From: Eutrigla gurnardus
Lineage: Eukaryota; Chordata; Actinopteri; Perciformes; Triglidae
Assembly: GCA_963514095.1 (NCBI GenBank)
Contig: OY741281.1
Span: 12,578,882 to 12,642,881, forward strand
Direction of reading: 5' to 3'
Length of the DNA: 64,000 nucleotides
Positions 35,909 through 64,000 of this stretch are shown in pieces. The translations under genes were made by a program, and so were the position numbers. The notes under the pieces are model-generated. The model was not told the DNA's origin. It did no database searches and saw nothing but the letters and a program-made list of their open reading frames with translations. Every line of letters starts with the position of its first letter. The stretch's first letter is position 1.

Positions 35909-38085
35909 AAACCATCACGTCAGCACCTACTTCTCCACCACTCTGCTCGTCCACACTGTATATCTGGCCAGTAGGACGCCTCTCTCTCTCTGTCTCTGTC
36001 TATCTCTCTCGCTGTCTCTCTCCTACAGTTGACAAACCTCTCTCTATCTTTCACTCCACTCTCTTCAAAAAAGGAGTCAGCCAATGACATTATGTAGTCT
36101 GTTCTTTCTCACGAGTTCAAGAACAGAATAATTCAGGAGAGTGTTTGATTGGATGTGAATGTATTTCTCATTGCGGTCACCCAACCGTAATTCTCCTCAT
36201 ATGGAGAATTCTTGCATATTGGTTGGGTCTGCAAATGGAAGTAATGTGTCAGACAACCACTTTGCAAGCACTGCTCAGTCAGTTAGAACCAGAATTCCTC
36301 ACAGAGGTCAAATGTCTTTCAACCAACTGGTAGCACTGAAGGACCGATGTCCCAGTTTCTGCCGGTTTAAAAAAATCGATTGTTTCTGATGCACTTCTGC
36401 AGCCACTTGACATTTTTTAAATATTCAATTTTATACATGAGATCTGTTGTTAAATCACAAGCCATTAATGTTACGGTACTGAGTCAATCGTTTGTCACCC
36501 AAATGTGAAGTTGAGTGTTAAGTTGAGGTACTTTCTATCCATACCAGAGATGGCCTATCTGACTTAACTCTCAGGGAAACGCCCTGCAGACTAGAAGCTG
36601 TGATGGAGGCAACCTTGTTATCACAGGTCTGATAATGGCACATGGCTTAATTTATCTTAATGGTTTTGGAAAGAACAATGAGATGAATGCAGCATGCTTT
36701 ATAAATTAAGCTCTTGTGTATCTTACCCATTTCTGACTCCTGTGATCTCAATCAGCCCTCCCTCTCTACTCCTAGTCTTCAGGGTCTCTGGCCTGGACCA
36801 TTTTGCCCCAAATCTCCATCACGAAACATCTTTACAGTTACTACTGCTACTACTTTCTTTTAAACTGGCCCTTTGAGGATGAAATCCTCAAATGTAGTAA
36901 AACTGTTCTGAAGGATTTTTATGGTACATTTCTCAGGCCAGGTCCATGTTCAGAGAGTTTGGGAACCAGTAAGTGGAGCAAGAGAAGACCATTGGGTCAC
37001 TTGGTATTGAGGGTAAAACATGCTGTGTAAGTTTAGGATATTTTGCATGACAAACTGAGCTCCTTTGGTTGTAGCACTGAACTCGCAGCATTCCCAGGCC
37101 ATTGTGGTGGCTCTGGTCATCAGGAAATAAAAGGTTTCATCAGAACTTGTTCAACCGTTTTTCTGTGGTTGGACGTTTTTGTAATCGTGCTGAAACAAAC
37201 ATTGGCTGCAGCTCAGGGTGAGGTGTGCTGGCTAGCATCATATCACTTTTCTGGTCATGACTGTGATATATTCTTATCTTGGTGAGGGAACCAGCTGTAT
37301 CTTTAGTCTATATAATTCACTTTCCTGCTCTCAAATTTCTGGCTGTGGAAAACCATGCTGTGAAGCCAGCATCTTCTGGCACTCAAAACTGTTGACTGAA
37401 TAGATGAGTATAGTTTAACTCTACGTGATCGTAGGGGTGATCTGGTTGTGAGCTAAAGCTACACCAGCTGCACGTTTCTAAGACTAAGAAATCAGTAAAA
37501 TGTTCTGTAAAAATAAGCATTTATTAATTTCAACCAAAGTAAACCATGATGATGATGAAACCATGGCTAGTTTAAATGTCCCACTCTGACTATAACCACT
37601 GATGAGATTAATTGTTTAAACTGAAATCTTAAGCCTGCTGTAAACTGTGTCGTAACCATGAACACACAAATGTAACCCACAAAGAGGCTTAATTGGTGGC
37701 CAAGAAGGTCTGTCACAGACCTGGTTCTAATAGCATTTGCAGTTTCTTTTCAGCAAACTTTTGTAACTGACTTCAGCCACCTGTTATGCCATACCCATTA
37801 CACTGCAAATGCTCTTTGACCCAGGTTATGCAAAGAGTATATGCTGCACAATGCAGGGCACCTTTTTTATAGTCTAACCCAGGTACACAAACAGTCAGAG
37901 ACACAGTAGGCTTTTTTGTCAGTAAAGGTTTTTATGGATAGCACATGGTCTAAGGAACTCCAGTGACAGAAGTATTTTTTTTCCTTGTGAGTCATGGGTT
38001 GTGCACTACCCATGGATTTTGTACAAAAAAAGTGAATAATGGCAAGTCGTAACATGAGATTTCATAATAAAAGATTTTTCAAAAA
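35909..38085 (+). other. txndc5: Probable txndc5 3' UTR region
   Basis: There is no coding signal after the txndc5 stop. A CT-rich run lies at 35980-36030. Candidate poly(A) signals are AATAAA at 37126-37131, 38066-38071 and 38161-38166. A UTR of 1.2-2.2 kb would result; which site is used cannot be told from sequence alone. Confidence 0.5.
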
Positions 38086-39607
38086 TAAGTTTGTATTTTC
38101 ATTTTGTCCTTGCATCGCTCTCTTTCTCTCTCTCTGTTTATAAGGTATGTGTTTCTTTTTAATAAAAGGTGCAATAAATAAGCTGAGAATGTACAAGTAT
38201 TTACAAAAAACAGACTAAACATGATCACAAATGTAAACAGCAGCTTACCAGAGGTATATTTTGTAATTTATGATTGGTTAGGCACGTAAGGTATTTTGAT
38301 TCTTGTTGGTATCAGTTTTTCATTAAAATATGTTCTCTTAAAAAAAACTCCATGTCATTCAAAGCTCACAGTAACTTGTTCAATTGGAAGGATGTTGCCA
38401 CTGGACACAAATCAACACAATTTTACCCTCGGGGTTGAAAAAGCAAAGGGCTAATTTCAGCAAGCTGGAACAGACACCGCTCTGCCGGCTGTTTTTGACT
38501 CTAAATGTTTTTCCACAATCTCTTGATGGGTTGTCAGGGGTGGAAGCGTTTGTTAACTTTGCGAGTGCAGCAACATGTAAATGGCCATTTGTGGTATGTC
38601 TGAGGGATAAGGCTGTATTCTTCGGTTCTTCGGAGAAAAACATCAGTTTAGCCACAACATGCATCATGTTGAACCAGCCTGGTGAATCGACGCTCAGCGT
38701 GAGCCCGGCAAATATTGACACGGAGGGGATATTTGGGGCAGTGCACGACTAAAATAGCCTGCGGTCACTTTGGTTTAGTCCATGTTATATTTTAGGAGGG
38801 CAAATATGGCTTAAGAAGAAAATATATTAGGAAAGAGGAAGGAAATATGAATCTACTGACTCCAATATATCAGTCATTTAGTATTAGATTGTTTGAGTTA
38901 ACATTTGCACTGAAAAGGAAACTGAGTTTGTATTTTCCCCATCTCACTCAAACAGTTTATATACTGTCATTTGACCAGGTGATGTCACTGATTCCTATTG
39001 GTTTTCACTGATGTTACAATACTTTGAGTCCACTCCCCAGGGTCATGCCTGAGACCTGTTCCACCATGTTAATTTGTCAGAGAGGAGAAGGAAAAGAAAG
39101 CAGCACTCGGACTGGTCCCACAACAGTTCAGTTTGGCCCTCTCCCCCTCAGTGAGGGAGAAGGTGCAGTAGCCTCTTCGGCGTTCATACACACATTTCCA
39201 TAAACACATAATATACATAATCTGAACCCTCCCCTCCACACACACTTACACACACACACAGACATTCACTCAGTTGCAGACCCATGAAGTGAAGACTCCA
39301 CTCCACAGCTAATTGAGAAGGTGATTGACAGCTTGGTGGCTCAACACTGTAGACGACACCCATAATGGTCCCCTCTTAGTTTGATGAAATGTTTCATGTT
39401 ATTAAATTGATGTTTTTAACTGTCCCAAGATTATTTGAATAGAACATGCAAATGATCTTTTCAGGATGGGCTTTCCTTGCAGGCGGAGGATTTGGACGGG
39501 AAGCTGGTGTCTGGTTGAGGTCAACGTCACCCAGAAGTCAATGGTGCAGTTGCAGCAGTTTGCCAACTCAACTTGTAATCAGGCATTATTAGCCCTCGCT
39601 GCCGGTG
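38086..39607. other. txndc5-bmp6 tail-to-tail junction and probable bmp6 3' UTR
   Basis: The bmp6 3' UTR must start at 39607 and run leftward. The block 38384-38752 is unusually sequence-complex and open on both strands. A CA-rich stretch lies at about 39180-39265. Overlapping opposite-strand hexamers occur at 38158-38166 (ATTAAA on minus, AATAAA on plus). The 3' end of bmp6 is not determined. Confidence 0.5.
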
Positions 39608-54757
<15,150 letters not shown>

Positions 54758-57700
54758 CTGTGGGATGGAAGCACACACACACGCACACATTATAGCATTA
54801 TGCACAAAGGGAAAGGGACAGGAAAGATAATACAGTGAGACAAGCGGAAAACCCTTCTCTGCGTAAATGCTGGAATGCAAGTTGCTCTGCTGTTCTTCAG
54901 AAGAACTCATGGTTTAGATTTGTATTTAAACAGATCAATCATGTATCACCCACATTATTTTCCTGCAGAGAGCATTTCCCTTTTTGTACCTTTTTTCAGT
55001 GTCTCACATTAATCATCCATTTTGTACAAACAGGATCAAATTGCATATTTACAAACAGGGTTTAAGTGTAAATACACGGTAGTGAGTGATAAGCGGATAT
55101 CCTTGTCAGACACTGCACCGAGGTCGACCATAGAAGCCTTTCAAACGATCACATGTGATTTATACTTAAGGTCTAATAGGTTTCGTGGCTTCTAGTTTCC
55201 CTAAATAAACCCCTGTTATCATCAGTCCGAAGCAACAGCCCACCATTTTTTTTTTCAGCGGCAGCAAACTTAGAGACGCTCCGTGACCACTTCTGACGGC
55301 GTGAAATGACAAAAACCAACAAATGTGCTCCCTCCTATGCTTTTAAGTGCAATATGCGCCATAATGATAATGTGCTCTCCGGAGATTTGGTTTCTGTCTC
55401 AGTTGGAGGTTTTTTTCTCCCGCAGCAAAGAGTCTGCAAAGTCAGTTTGTCCGCGGACACACAGAGTGAGAGGAGGGAAGTGAATAAAAAGGGGCAAGTC
55501 GAGTGCAATTAGAAGGTCGTGTACAGAAATACCCATGCAGACATAAACAGTAAATGCTTAGCCTCAAATATGTGCTATATTTTGCACAACACACACACAA
55601 AACACTAGTAGCATAATTGCTTGAGTACCGAAAACACACATCAACACACTCTTACTATTCTTACTCCATCACACTCTTACTTATTTAAACAGTTTGTTGG
55701 ATGATAGACACTACACACACACAAACCTTTAGCTTGGCTTGCTAGCTAGCCATAGTAGCTCAGCTAAGTTCCATCCAAACTCAACTTTTTTATCAGATGG
55801 GACGATAAAGAATAAGCAAGATCCTCTGTTAGTGTGAGTAATGGTACGATAATTACAGTATTTTCAGTATTATTCTTCAACATAATTCATAAGGGATCCA
55901 AAAAAAAGTATTCGTCTCTTGCCATTGACTGCCGTACATATTTTTTCCAAAATAAGGCCCCATGGTGGTCCACCGGAAGGGGCTGGACTTAGCCTCTCTA
56001 TAGCTTCCCCAGCCTGCAGGATTTTGGTAGATTAGTTTAACATTTTACACTTAATAGTCTTGATATGGACTAAGCAGTCCAGTTAAGTTTCGAAAGTGAA
56101 TAATTGCATCCAGCTGCACATACCTGATATTTCATCCTATTTTGAAGATTAATTTGGATAATTTTTACAGTCCAAAACTTTGGTAAGAAGAATTTGTATC
56201 AGATCCAGGCTTGTTAGAACTTTGTGGTAATTTTATGATGTGGGGACCCACCCAAAATGGACCAATGACACATTTTGTTCCCCGAGTCATAGCTGAAGAG
56301 AAAATTGTGTTGATGTGAGAACACTGGAACCAATCAGGCTCTCTGTACCAGCCCCACCTTGTACCCACACCCAGGAAGGTCAAAGCTCCCCTCATCCCCA
56401 GACGATTCCAAGTTACATAAATGCTGAGCAGAAACGGCAGGGAGGGAAGGCGGGTCTTTCTAGTTTCGTTGAGTTCATGGGGATAATCAGTTAAGTCCAA
56501 TCCTGAAGTTATGACAAAACAAATCACAATAATTGGAGCCTCTCTGTTGACTCTCTGTACTTCAAACGCCTTCCGATGGAGCAAAGAAATCACCTTGAGA
56601 GAACGAGATGTTATTCACATCAGCGTCACTGTGACTTCTAGCAGATGTGACAACGACCATTCCATCATCGTACTCCACAAGCTGCCCACCCACACACCAC
56701 ACACACAGATGTGGCAGTGGCCATGCGTGATAACGGCCCCGGTCTTGTGTTGAAGAGTAGATAGATCAGCTCAGCTTGTGTGTCTGCGTGTGCGGAGGCT
56801 TCAAGCAGAGGTCACGGTCCTCTAAATGACTTTACAACACTCCCTTCGACAGCCCAAGGCTGAAAGACCAGCAGCTTGGAATTTTATTTTCCCTGTTTAA
56901 GAATCTGCTGGCACGAAAACTCTTTGATAAACTGACTGTAGGTGGCGAGACAGCCAGGAGGAGTTTCATATGTATCAAATATTTATTACATCTGCTGCAA
57001 TGCGGTGTTAAATGTACAAAATATCAGACACCTGGCTGTATTGGCAAAGCCGAGCGTTCGCAATCTTCTTCAGATGTGTTATTTGTTAGAGGAGGGGTGG
57101 AACGAATAGATGCTGTTGGTTGTATTTTGTTGCATTTATTACTTACGTGACGGCCAGGTCATGAGTTTGTGTTTCTTCTCACCAAGATCATGGAAATTCT
57201 CTCCCATTTGGAATTAAACCGACTGACTAAACTTGAAGTAAACTGACCTGACAAGGCCGCTCCTAACAATGATTCGATATGACATGAACACATTAGTATT
57301 CTCCTCTGACTTCTTAAGATTACACATACACAAACCGAATTATCCAGTACAGCCTTGGTCTTCCGGTGAAGCAGCAAGGGTGTTAACAGCTTAATCCAGT
57401 CCCAGATTTCAACTGGCAACTCCTTATAGGAGAGGAGAGTCGTTTAGAGCGGCGTCCAGACGAAGACAATTCAAACTATGAAATATGAAGACAGCCACAG
57501 TCTCACATATCACATTATCAAACACTTTATCACTGCAGTCCTCCGTGAGGCGGCCTGGGAGCCGCCGCGCTAGCGGCTAAGTAGCATTCCAGCTGCTTCT
57601 CCACCTTCTCAGCTTGAAACTCGATTGAAATCCACCGAGGTTTCGCGTGTAAAATCAAAGGGAAGTCTTCACACGACGTGTACAGGGAGCGTAACCTCGG

Positions 57701-58198
57701 TGCTAATCTACCATGACGTGAGCTTTGAGACAGGAACACACAGAAGGGAAAAGGGATTTAGATTTGGATGATTCAGAGAGGAATTCATTCAGAGTGATTC
57801 TAAAGATGGGGAGGGAGTGATTATAGTAGTGATTCGGTGCAAACAGTGCTCGATGGAAAGTGCAGTGTTTATGTGTCGTGTGTGAATAGTAATCTGTAGG
57901 TGTAGTTTATGGCTCGGTTTTATTACCACACTCCCATCGCTGGTCACAAGTTCATGAGAAAATGCACACTAACAGAAAAAAAGAAATTACAAAGTAACGC
58001 TCACAGGAACTCACACAGAGGCAGCCAAGGTTGAGCAGAAAATATGACAATAGCAGGGAATTTCTCTGATGATTCATCTAAACACTGCGGGGGATTTAAT
58101 CTGCTAGGAGGTAGAGAACGACACAAGAGACAGAAAGAGAAAGAAAAAGGAGGAGAGGAGAATAAATGATGACAGAAGGGAAAGACAATGCATAAATG

Positions 58199-58203
<5 letters not shown>

Positions 58204-58267
<64 letters not shown>
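58204..58267. repeat. (GA)32 microsatellite
   Basis: Perfect GA run in bmp6 intron 1. Confidence 0.97.
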
Positions 58268-58270
<3 letters not shown>

Positions 58271-58677
58271 GACATTATGAGAGGGAAATAAATTTAGATA
58301 AGAAAATTAGATAACCTAAATCGAACCTGCAACACAGTAACGAAACAAAAAAAAGCTAATGTATGTCGTTAAAAAAGTCTGTGTCCGTTACAATAACAGA
58401 GGAGAGAAATGACTGTTGGCTAAGTGGATAAGATGACAAGACCAGACGAAGGAGAGACCAAGTCAGGTGTCACAGAGAGGAAGAGAGAGAGACACTAAAG
58501 GGACAAAAACAGAGGGAGAAGGGGAAAGACACATACAAGATGAATGACTGGGACAGTTAGTGATTAAAAGAGCATGATGGCCGATTGGCAGAAGCTCTTG
58601 GACGCTTTGATTTTTCATTTCCACCTGTGCAACATGTGGCGCTGTTGTCCCATTGCTGCTGCTGTAGGTACTATGGC

Positions 58678-58678
<1 letters not shown>

Positions 58679-58708
<30 letters not shown>
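58679..58708. repeat. (AC)15
   Basis: Perfect AC run. Confidence 0.95.
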
Positions 58709-58710
<2 letters not shown>

Positions 58711-61679
58711 ACAGTGACCCTGGATATTTTTTTTTTCTCGTGATGAGGAAATATCTAATTAAAATTAAAATACACACCCTACATCTATATTAGTGTGGGA
58801 CTGCATACGTAATTTGAAAAAATAAATCTCAATCCGCTACAAACCATCTTTGTAAGAAATGAAAACACGGGACAGTAAATTCAGTGTGCTGCTCTGAGAC
58901 ACCTTCCCCTTTAAGAAGGAACGGAAGGAAAAAGGTGCTGAAAGAAAGACGAGTGAGCGAATCTTTAAGTCACAAGGCTATCTGAGCAGGGAGAGGCGGG
59001 GCGGCCCAGCGGAGAGAAAACGAGATAGATGGGAGAAATGAATCTGATAGTGATTGATAACCACAACCTCTGGAGTTAAAACAAAGAAGAGCTGCTGCCG
59101 GTAACATGTTAAACGCACTGAAAGTTTGCGAGGATGCAATCGCCAATTCAGCAGTTGTGATGGAAAAGTACCAGAAAAAGAAGAGAGTGGGACGAAGTCT
59201 ATAAGTAGAAGAAGGAAGGGAGGCAGACAAATTATAAAAACAAAGATGAACAGGAAATAAAGTAAAGAAGTAGTTTAACGGAGGAGAATAGCGGTGTTCT
59301 TCGATGCGAAGAAGCCATAGGGGTGGTTGACAGGCTGACTCGTCTGTGGTCGGTGGTCAGCGAGTTTGCTCACACTCCTAAATGCTGTCCAGCCAATCCC
59401 TCGGAGGGACAGCCGCCTGCATCAAATCCCTCCTGCTTTCTCTCTCTCTGTCTCTCTTTCTCTCTCTCTCTCTCGACCCACAAGCTCGGAGCCAAACAAC
59501 CAACAACCACCTTCTCTCACCAAAATACTTTTTTCAACACTCGGCCGGTAAAATTACCTCAAGGGAACATTATGGTTTTCTCAAAGGTGATTATGTCGTC
59601 AGATATCTGTCACTTTAAAGAGGGGATTACTGAAAGCAGCCTCAAAGGCTAGATGAGTAATTAACGTTTGTGTTGTGGTGCTGAGGCTTGTGCAAGGACA
59701 CACGAGAATGTGACGTTTTGGGCTGCAATAAAAATGCAAAAAAATATATCTTTATATATCGCTGCGAAAATACTTTAACAGCGTTACTGTTGTAGACTTT
59801 TACTGCTGCAATGTAGATTACAGCGAACAGAGCACCTGTGACCCAGATAATAAAGTCTTAAGGGAGCTCTTATTAGATCTGTCAGTAAGATTTTACTAGG
59901 TACCAGTTTGACGACAGACAGGCTCCACCTCAGACAGTAGCACATTCAACCAGCGATGGTATTTTGAACCATTTGATGGTATTTTGTACCACAAAATATT
60001 CAAGCAAACTTAATTTAACTTTTTGCTGAAGAGCTGCCACTGCAGTCGCAAATTAATATTACGGGATAGGTTCATTCAAGTTCCCTTCATTCGCCACGAT
60101 TCTCCCGAGTCAGTTGCTTAAAGACACCGTCATTACTTAACCTGGATCGATTTCTGTACTAGGTGAGGAAGCAGGGTGATTTGCCAGGGAAGAGTTCCCA
60201 AGTACACGACACCTTAACGTAAATCTGAAGTATGATCCAGGGAACAACTGCTGTTTTAAATGCCTTGCATAAGGACAGCTTTGACGGAATTGTTCAGGAT
60301 ATTGCAAAAGCGTCCTCCACTGTTCAACCCTTTCACCAGAAAAGAACGTACACATTAGATGACTAAGTCCAATGCCAACATTTTTATAACTTCAACAATA
60401 TCTGCCAATTACAGTATGGTTAGGGTCAGGGCAAGATCGTGGTCATGCTTAATAAAAACATGCCCGTCCACCACCATAACCTCAACCTCCTTGATATTCC
60501 AGAAGAATAAATAGATATAAATAAAGACTCCACGCGTCTGTACTGACGATTAGCATTAAATGTAAATAATAATCTGCAATTTGGATGGAATTCCTCGGAT
60601 ACAGGACTGACTTTTCAAACCAAGATTAAAACCTGCAAGCCACATCAATCTTGGTCCCTCCCATCTCTATCCCATAATGCACCACACCATCCAGGGTTTA
60701 CTCTGCCTCTTCCTCCCAACAGGAAGGAGTGGATGTTGACATTTACTTAGACAGGTAGTTTAAGTATGATTTAAAAGACATCTCCACGCTCTGGCTCACT
60801 GTCCTTGCAGCAGGCAATGTTTGGTTTTAGGCTTTCCACTCAGTGTCTCCTGGAAGAAATAGGATGATTGCAGTCGGAACCACTGACCTTGTTGAACTAA
60901 CATGAGAACAAGAAGCCAGTGTAGCTGCACAACCAGCTGAGTTTTCTCCTCCGTGCAGCAAAGATTCCAGCATCTTCTCAATAACCAAGCTTTGTGAGGG
61001 GTTTATATACGCGGAGCACGCCAAAACTGGATCCCAAAGACCGTCGTAAAAATCTCTACACGCTAATTAAATCTGTTATTTACTATTCCCTCTGATCCGC
61101 AATGCATCACACTGTAGGCTGTGAGAGGGAGACAAAATGAGGGAACGAGGCAAAGGAATGAATACAAAAAATCGGACACTTTCACAAACAGCCTTCAATT
61201 AGATTTTCGCACACCAAGAACCTGTCAAAATTGTTGAAGACTTTGCGGATGGCTAAACCAATAAAAAATGTTCTGGATGTCCAAGGCATGAGAAGAATCC
61301 ATCTGTGTTTATGTAATTACAGCCCATAACCTGTCTGTTTTTTCTCCCAGACTGATGAAAGGTCAGATATCTTCTTGTCTTCCATTTATCGTTAATTCCT
61401 CCAAATCCCATCAAATCAAAAGGTCTGGCCTGTCATATTGACTTTTATGGGGAACACTTGCAGTTGTTACACTCACAACTCTTCAGCGATCCCCACTATT
61501 CAAGACAAAAACAACAAACATCTTATTAAGTGGATATCTTTAAGCTGTAAACACCAGTCTATCTGAAGAGGCTCGAGCCAGATTTTATGCTTCAAACTCT
61601 TTAACCTTTGGCATTGACGCAGTGTGGAAAGATAAAACACAGAGACAGCTGTTGAGTTTTGCAAAAGCAGATGAATAAT

Positions 61680-61705
61680 ACACACACACACACACACAGT
61701 TTACA

Positions 61706-61760
<55 letters not shown>
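61680..61760. repeat. (CA)n compound microsatellite
   Basis: Two CA runs (61680-61698 and 61708-61760) split by GTTTACAAT. Confidence 0.95.
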
Positions 61761-61761
<1 letters not shown>

Positions 61762-61949
61762 CACAGTGGTGTGAGCTGCCTGTGTTGCCACCATGCTTGG
61801 CTGCCACCAGGAGCTGTTTCCGCCTTCTGCTGAGGGTTTTGGCTCTTTGTAGTCAGGCAGATGGCAGGGCAGCTCCTGGGGTCCTGGGGTCGATGTACAG
61901 ACCAAGAGGCCGGGAGTCTGTGGGGAGTCATCATTAACTTTGAGCAAGG

Positions 61950-61975
61950 GTGTGTGTGTGTGTGTGTGTGTGTGT
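61950..61975. repeat. (TG)13
   Basis: Perfect TG run, opposite in sense to the CA arrays on both sides. Confidence 0.95.
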
Positions 61976-62111
61976 TTGGTTGTGTCTTTGGACAGGATGG
62001 TGCTCTGATCTTCTCCCCTGACCCACCATCAAAGCCGACACACTGAGCGCCACAGGACCAGCCAAGGGCCACTGGCAAGAGCGAGAGTTTATGTCCGATA
62101 CATGTAGGCAG

Positions 62112-62144
<33 letters not shown>
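62112..62144. repeat. (CA)16
   Basis: Perfect CA run. Confidence 0.95.
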
Positions 62145-62146
<2 letters not shown>

Positions 62147-64000
62147 CATTTCATTAAGGGCTTACACACGTGCATGCAGGGCAGTTACATGCATAATATG
62201 GGCAGTGCCATATGCAGGGATACAGATGTGAATGTCAGGGCGAGGAAAGAAAGGAGAGCACTTACATTACAGGATCCTACACACATGAGAAAGAGAAGAC
62301 GGCGGGGCTTACAGTCACATTCCCACACACACTTTGTGATGCACACACAATCCCAGAGGTCAGGGGTGTGAGAATGCAGGGCCAGGCAGGAGCATCAGTC
62401 CATAGCGAGGATATGAGGCAGTGAGACCGGCCCTTTTGCAGACTGTCAAGCCCCATTAGCAAACACAGAACAGCAGCCCGACAACTCTGAGTGTCCAGCA
62501 GAAATCAGTACAGCGATTCTAGCACATTACTAAATACTGTCATGTGTTCCTGACAGACCGCCAAGAAATGTGGTTCGTGCTCAGCAGGCTGGGCACTTGT
62601 AAAGTATACAATTTCGAGTCATTCAAGTAACAATATGCAACAGTTTCATGTGAGTCTTTGCCACAAAAACAGTGATTCAACCCACAGCCGGTTCGTGAAA
62701 GATTATACGTTAACTACTCGAAACAGCATGTATTGGGTTGAGGAAATTCCTCTGGTGCACAGGAAGCGATGCATTCAGTGTTTCAAGGAGGTTTGTTTGA
62801 AATAAACAAAAAGAACTTGAAACAGAAGTTAACATGAGCGAAATCTTTAACAGTACATTGCAGTGCAGAAAAAAAAATTTGCCTCTTAAGAGTAATCTTG
62901 ACTCAAGTCAATCAGACTTCTTTTTGCAACCAGAAGAGTCGCCCCCTGAAGGCTATTAGAAAGAATGCAAGTTTGAGGCACTTCAGCGTTGGCTTCACTT
63001 TTCAGACCCGGAGGCAGCCATCTGTGTAAAACATCTAGGTGCAAATAGCACAAACCAATACAGCACTTCCTGAGAGTTTGACACTTGAAGCTGTGTTGTC
63101 TTCTCTTTCACACACAGACACATGCATCAATAGCCTGGATATCCAGCCTGCTGCTCTTCCATTACCTCCCACAGGTTACATAATGACCTCACTGGTCAGG
63201 CATCCCCAGGAACAAAGGCCCCATTTGAACCATATAATCACATTTTTTGTTTTTCGACAGTCATCATCTTCCATATAATCCTTGAAAAACCATTTGGGGT
63301 TTTCTAAAGAGCCATCCAAAAAGCATGACATGTAATGTCAGGCGTGCTGTCCCAGGACACACACAAATACACAAACTCACACACATCCACAGAGGAAGAG
63401 AATCTGATTCTTGTTCCCCCCACGCCGAGCTCTATCACCACGCTGCTGCATTCCATACAAGATGATAAAATGAAGTCTGGACACACATCTATCTTTTGTC
63501 ATTTTGAGATGTTTAGCTGGTGCTCAATGTGTGTGTGTGTGTGTGTCTGACCCCTGAGTAGGTGGATAATTTGCTGTAATTGGTCCTCTGCTTGGGCTTT
63601 GCTAACAGATAGATATCTGAGGTATGGCTGTTGGACTGTGTAGTATCAGTTTTTTTCTATCGATAGACTGACAGTTGAGTGGTAGCAGTCATCAGCTCTC
63701 TGCCGAGTCTCCAGTTGGCCTCCAGGTAACTGCATGTGTCATACCTGTGTGTCAGTAGGAGATTTTATTCCAGCTCTTCAACCGCTATTATTTAGGATTA
63801 AAATATGGACCCACTAACTCGATGGCATGGAGCATTTAAACAACAGGGGAATGTGAATATTTGTGTTTTTCTGTTCCTATTATGCCCCTTTTTCTACTAC
63901 AACAATGGACCGTACCAGAAGTTGACATAAGGTAAAGCATAAGGTTAGCTAAGGTAACATAAGGTTAGGTAGCGTTGCAAGGAGAATCAATGATGCAGTA

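Larger units (their letters stand above)
54758..64000 (-). other. bmp6: bmp6 intron 1 (3' part)
   Basis: At least 9.2 kb between exon 2 and the edge of the window. No sequence resembling exon 1 (ending in MSFVNL-type prodomain) was found, so exon 1 should lie beyond 64000; the mammalian intron 1 is also very long. Contents are a (GA)n tract at 58204-58267, small CT-rich runs, CA/TG arrays near 61.7-62.1 kb and a short ATAAGGTTA-like repeat at 63928-63975. Confidence 0.75.

Noticed and set aside
56165..56593. 142-codon minus-strand open frame in bmp6 intron 1
   Set aside because: No recognisable protein family, no splice context and overlapped by a shorter opposite-strand frame. Taken as chance.
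54758..64000. Search for bmp6 exon 1
   Set aside because: No minus-strand frame shows a signal peptide, a prodomain start or an exon ending compatible with the one-base overhang that exon 2 needs. Exon 1 is taken to lie outside the window.

Overview
The window is animal nuclear DNA, most likely from a percomorph-type teleost fish. It has spliced genes with GT/AG introns, about twenty long CA/TG microsatellites, short inverted-repeat elements of a kind I associate with perch-like fishes, and a LINE relic. No operons, CRISPR arrays, tRNA or rRNA genes were seen. The species call is inference from gene content and repeats.

Three protein-coding genes can be read exon by exon. bloc1s5 (+, 10991-13489, 5 coding exons, 151 aa) encodes the Muted subunit of the BLOC-1 lysosome-related-organelle complex. 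txndc5 (+, 28667-35908, 10 coding exons, 412 aa) encodes the ER protein disulfide isomerase ERp46, with three CGHC thioredoxin domains and a C-terminal RDEL. bmp6 (-, 39608-54757, exons 2-7) encodes a TGF-beta family ligand. Its first exon (signal peptide and start of the prodomain) is not in the window and should lie beyond position 64000. Gene order and orientation (bloc1s5 -> txndc5 -> <- bmp6) match the human 6p24 locus, which supports bmp6 over the paralogues bmp5 and bmp7.

Layout: 1-10.5 kb is non-coding, with CA repeats, a purine-rich GAGAT tract, a GC-rich stretch at 6.5-7.8 kb and an AT-rich, regulatory-looking block at 9.3-9.5 kb. 10.6-13.5 kb is bloc1s5. 13.5-28.6 kb is a gene-poor interval with mobile-element remnants and candidate regulatory blocks. 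28.6-38.2 kb is txndc5 with a long 3' region. 38.2-39.6 kb is the tail-to-tail junction with bmp6. 39.6-64 kb is bmp6 exons 7 to 2 followed by at least 9.2 kb of intron 1.

The three genes do not form a pathway. BLOC1S5 acts in endosomal sorting to melanosomes and related organelles, TXNDC5 folds secretory proteins in the ER, and BMP6 is a secreted cystine-knot ligand, so a substrate relationship with TXNDC5 is conceivable but not shown by sequence. I found no undescribed gene system. The points most worth a second look are two splice-site peculiarities in bmp6, a minisatellite shared by txndc5 and bmp6, an inverted TG/CA pair in bmp6 intron 4, an M-box-like site upstream of bloc1s5, and several unannotated regulatory-looking blocks.
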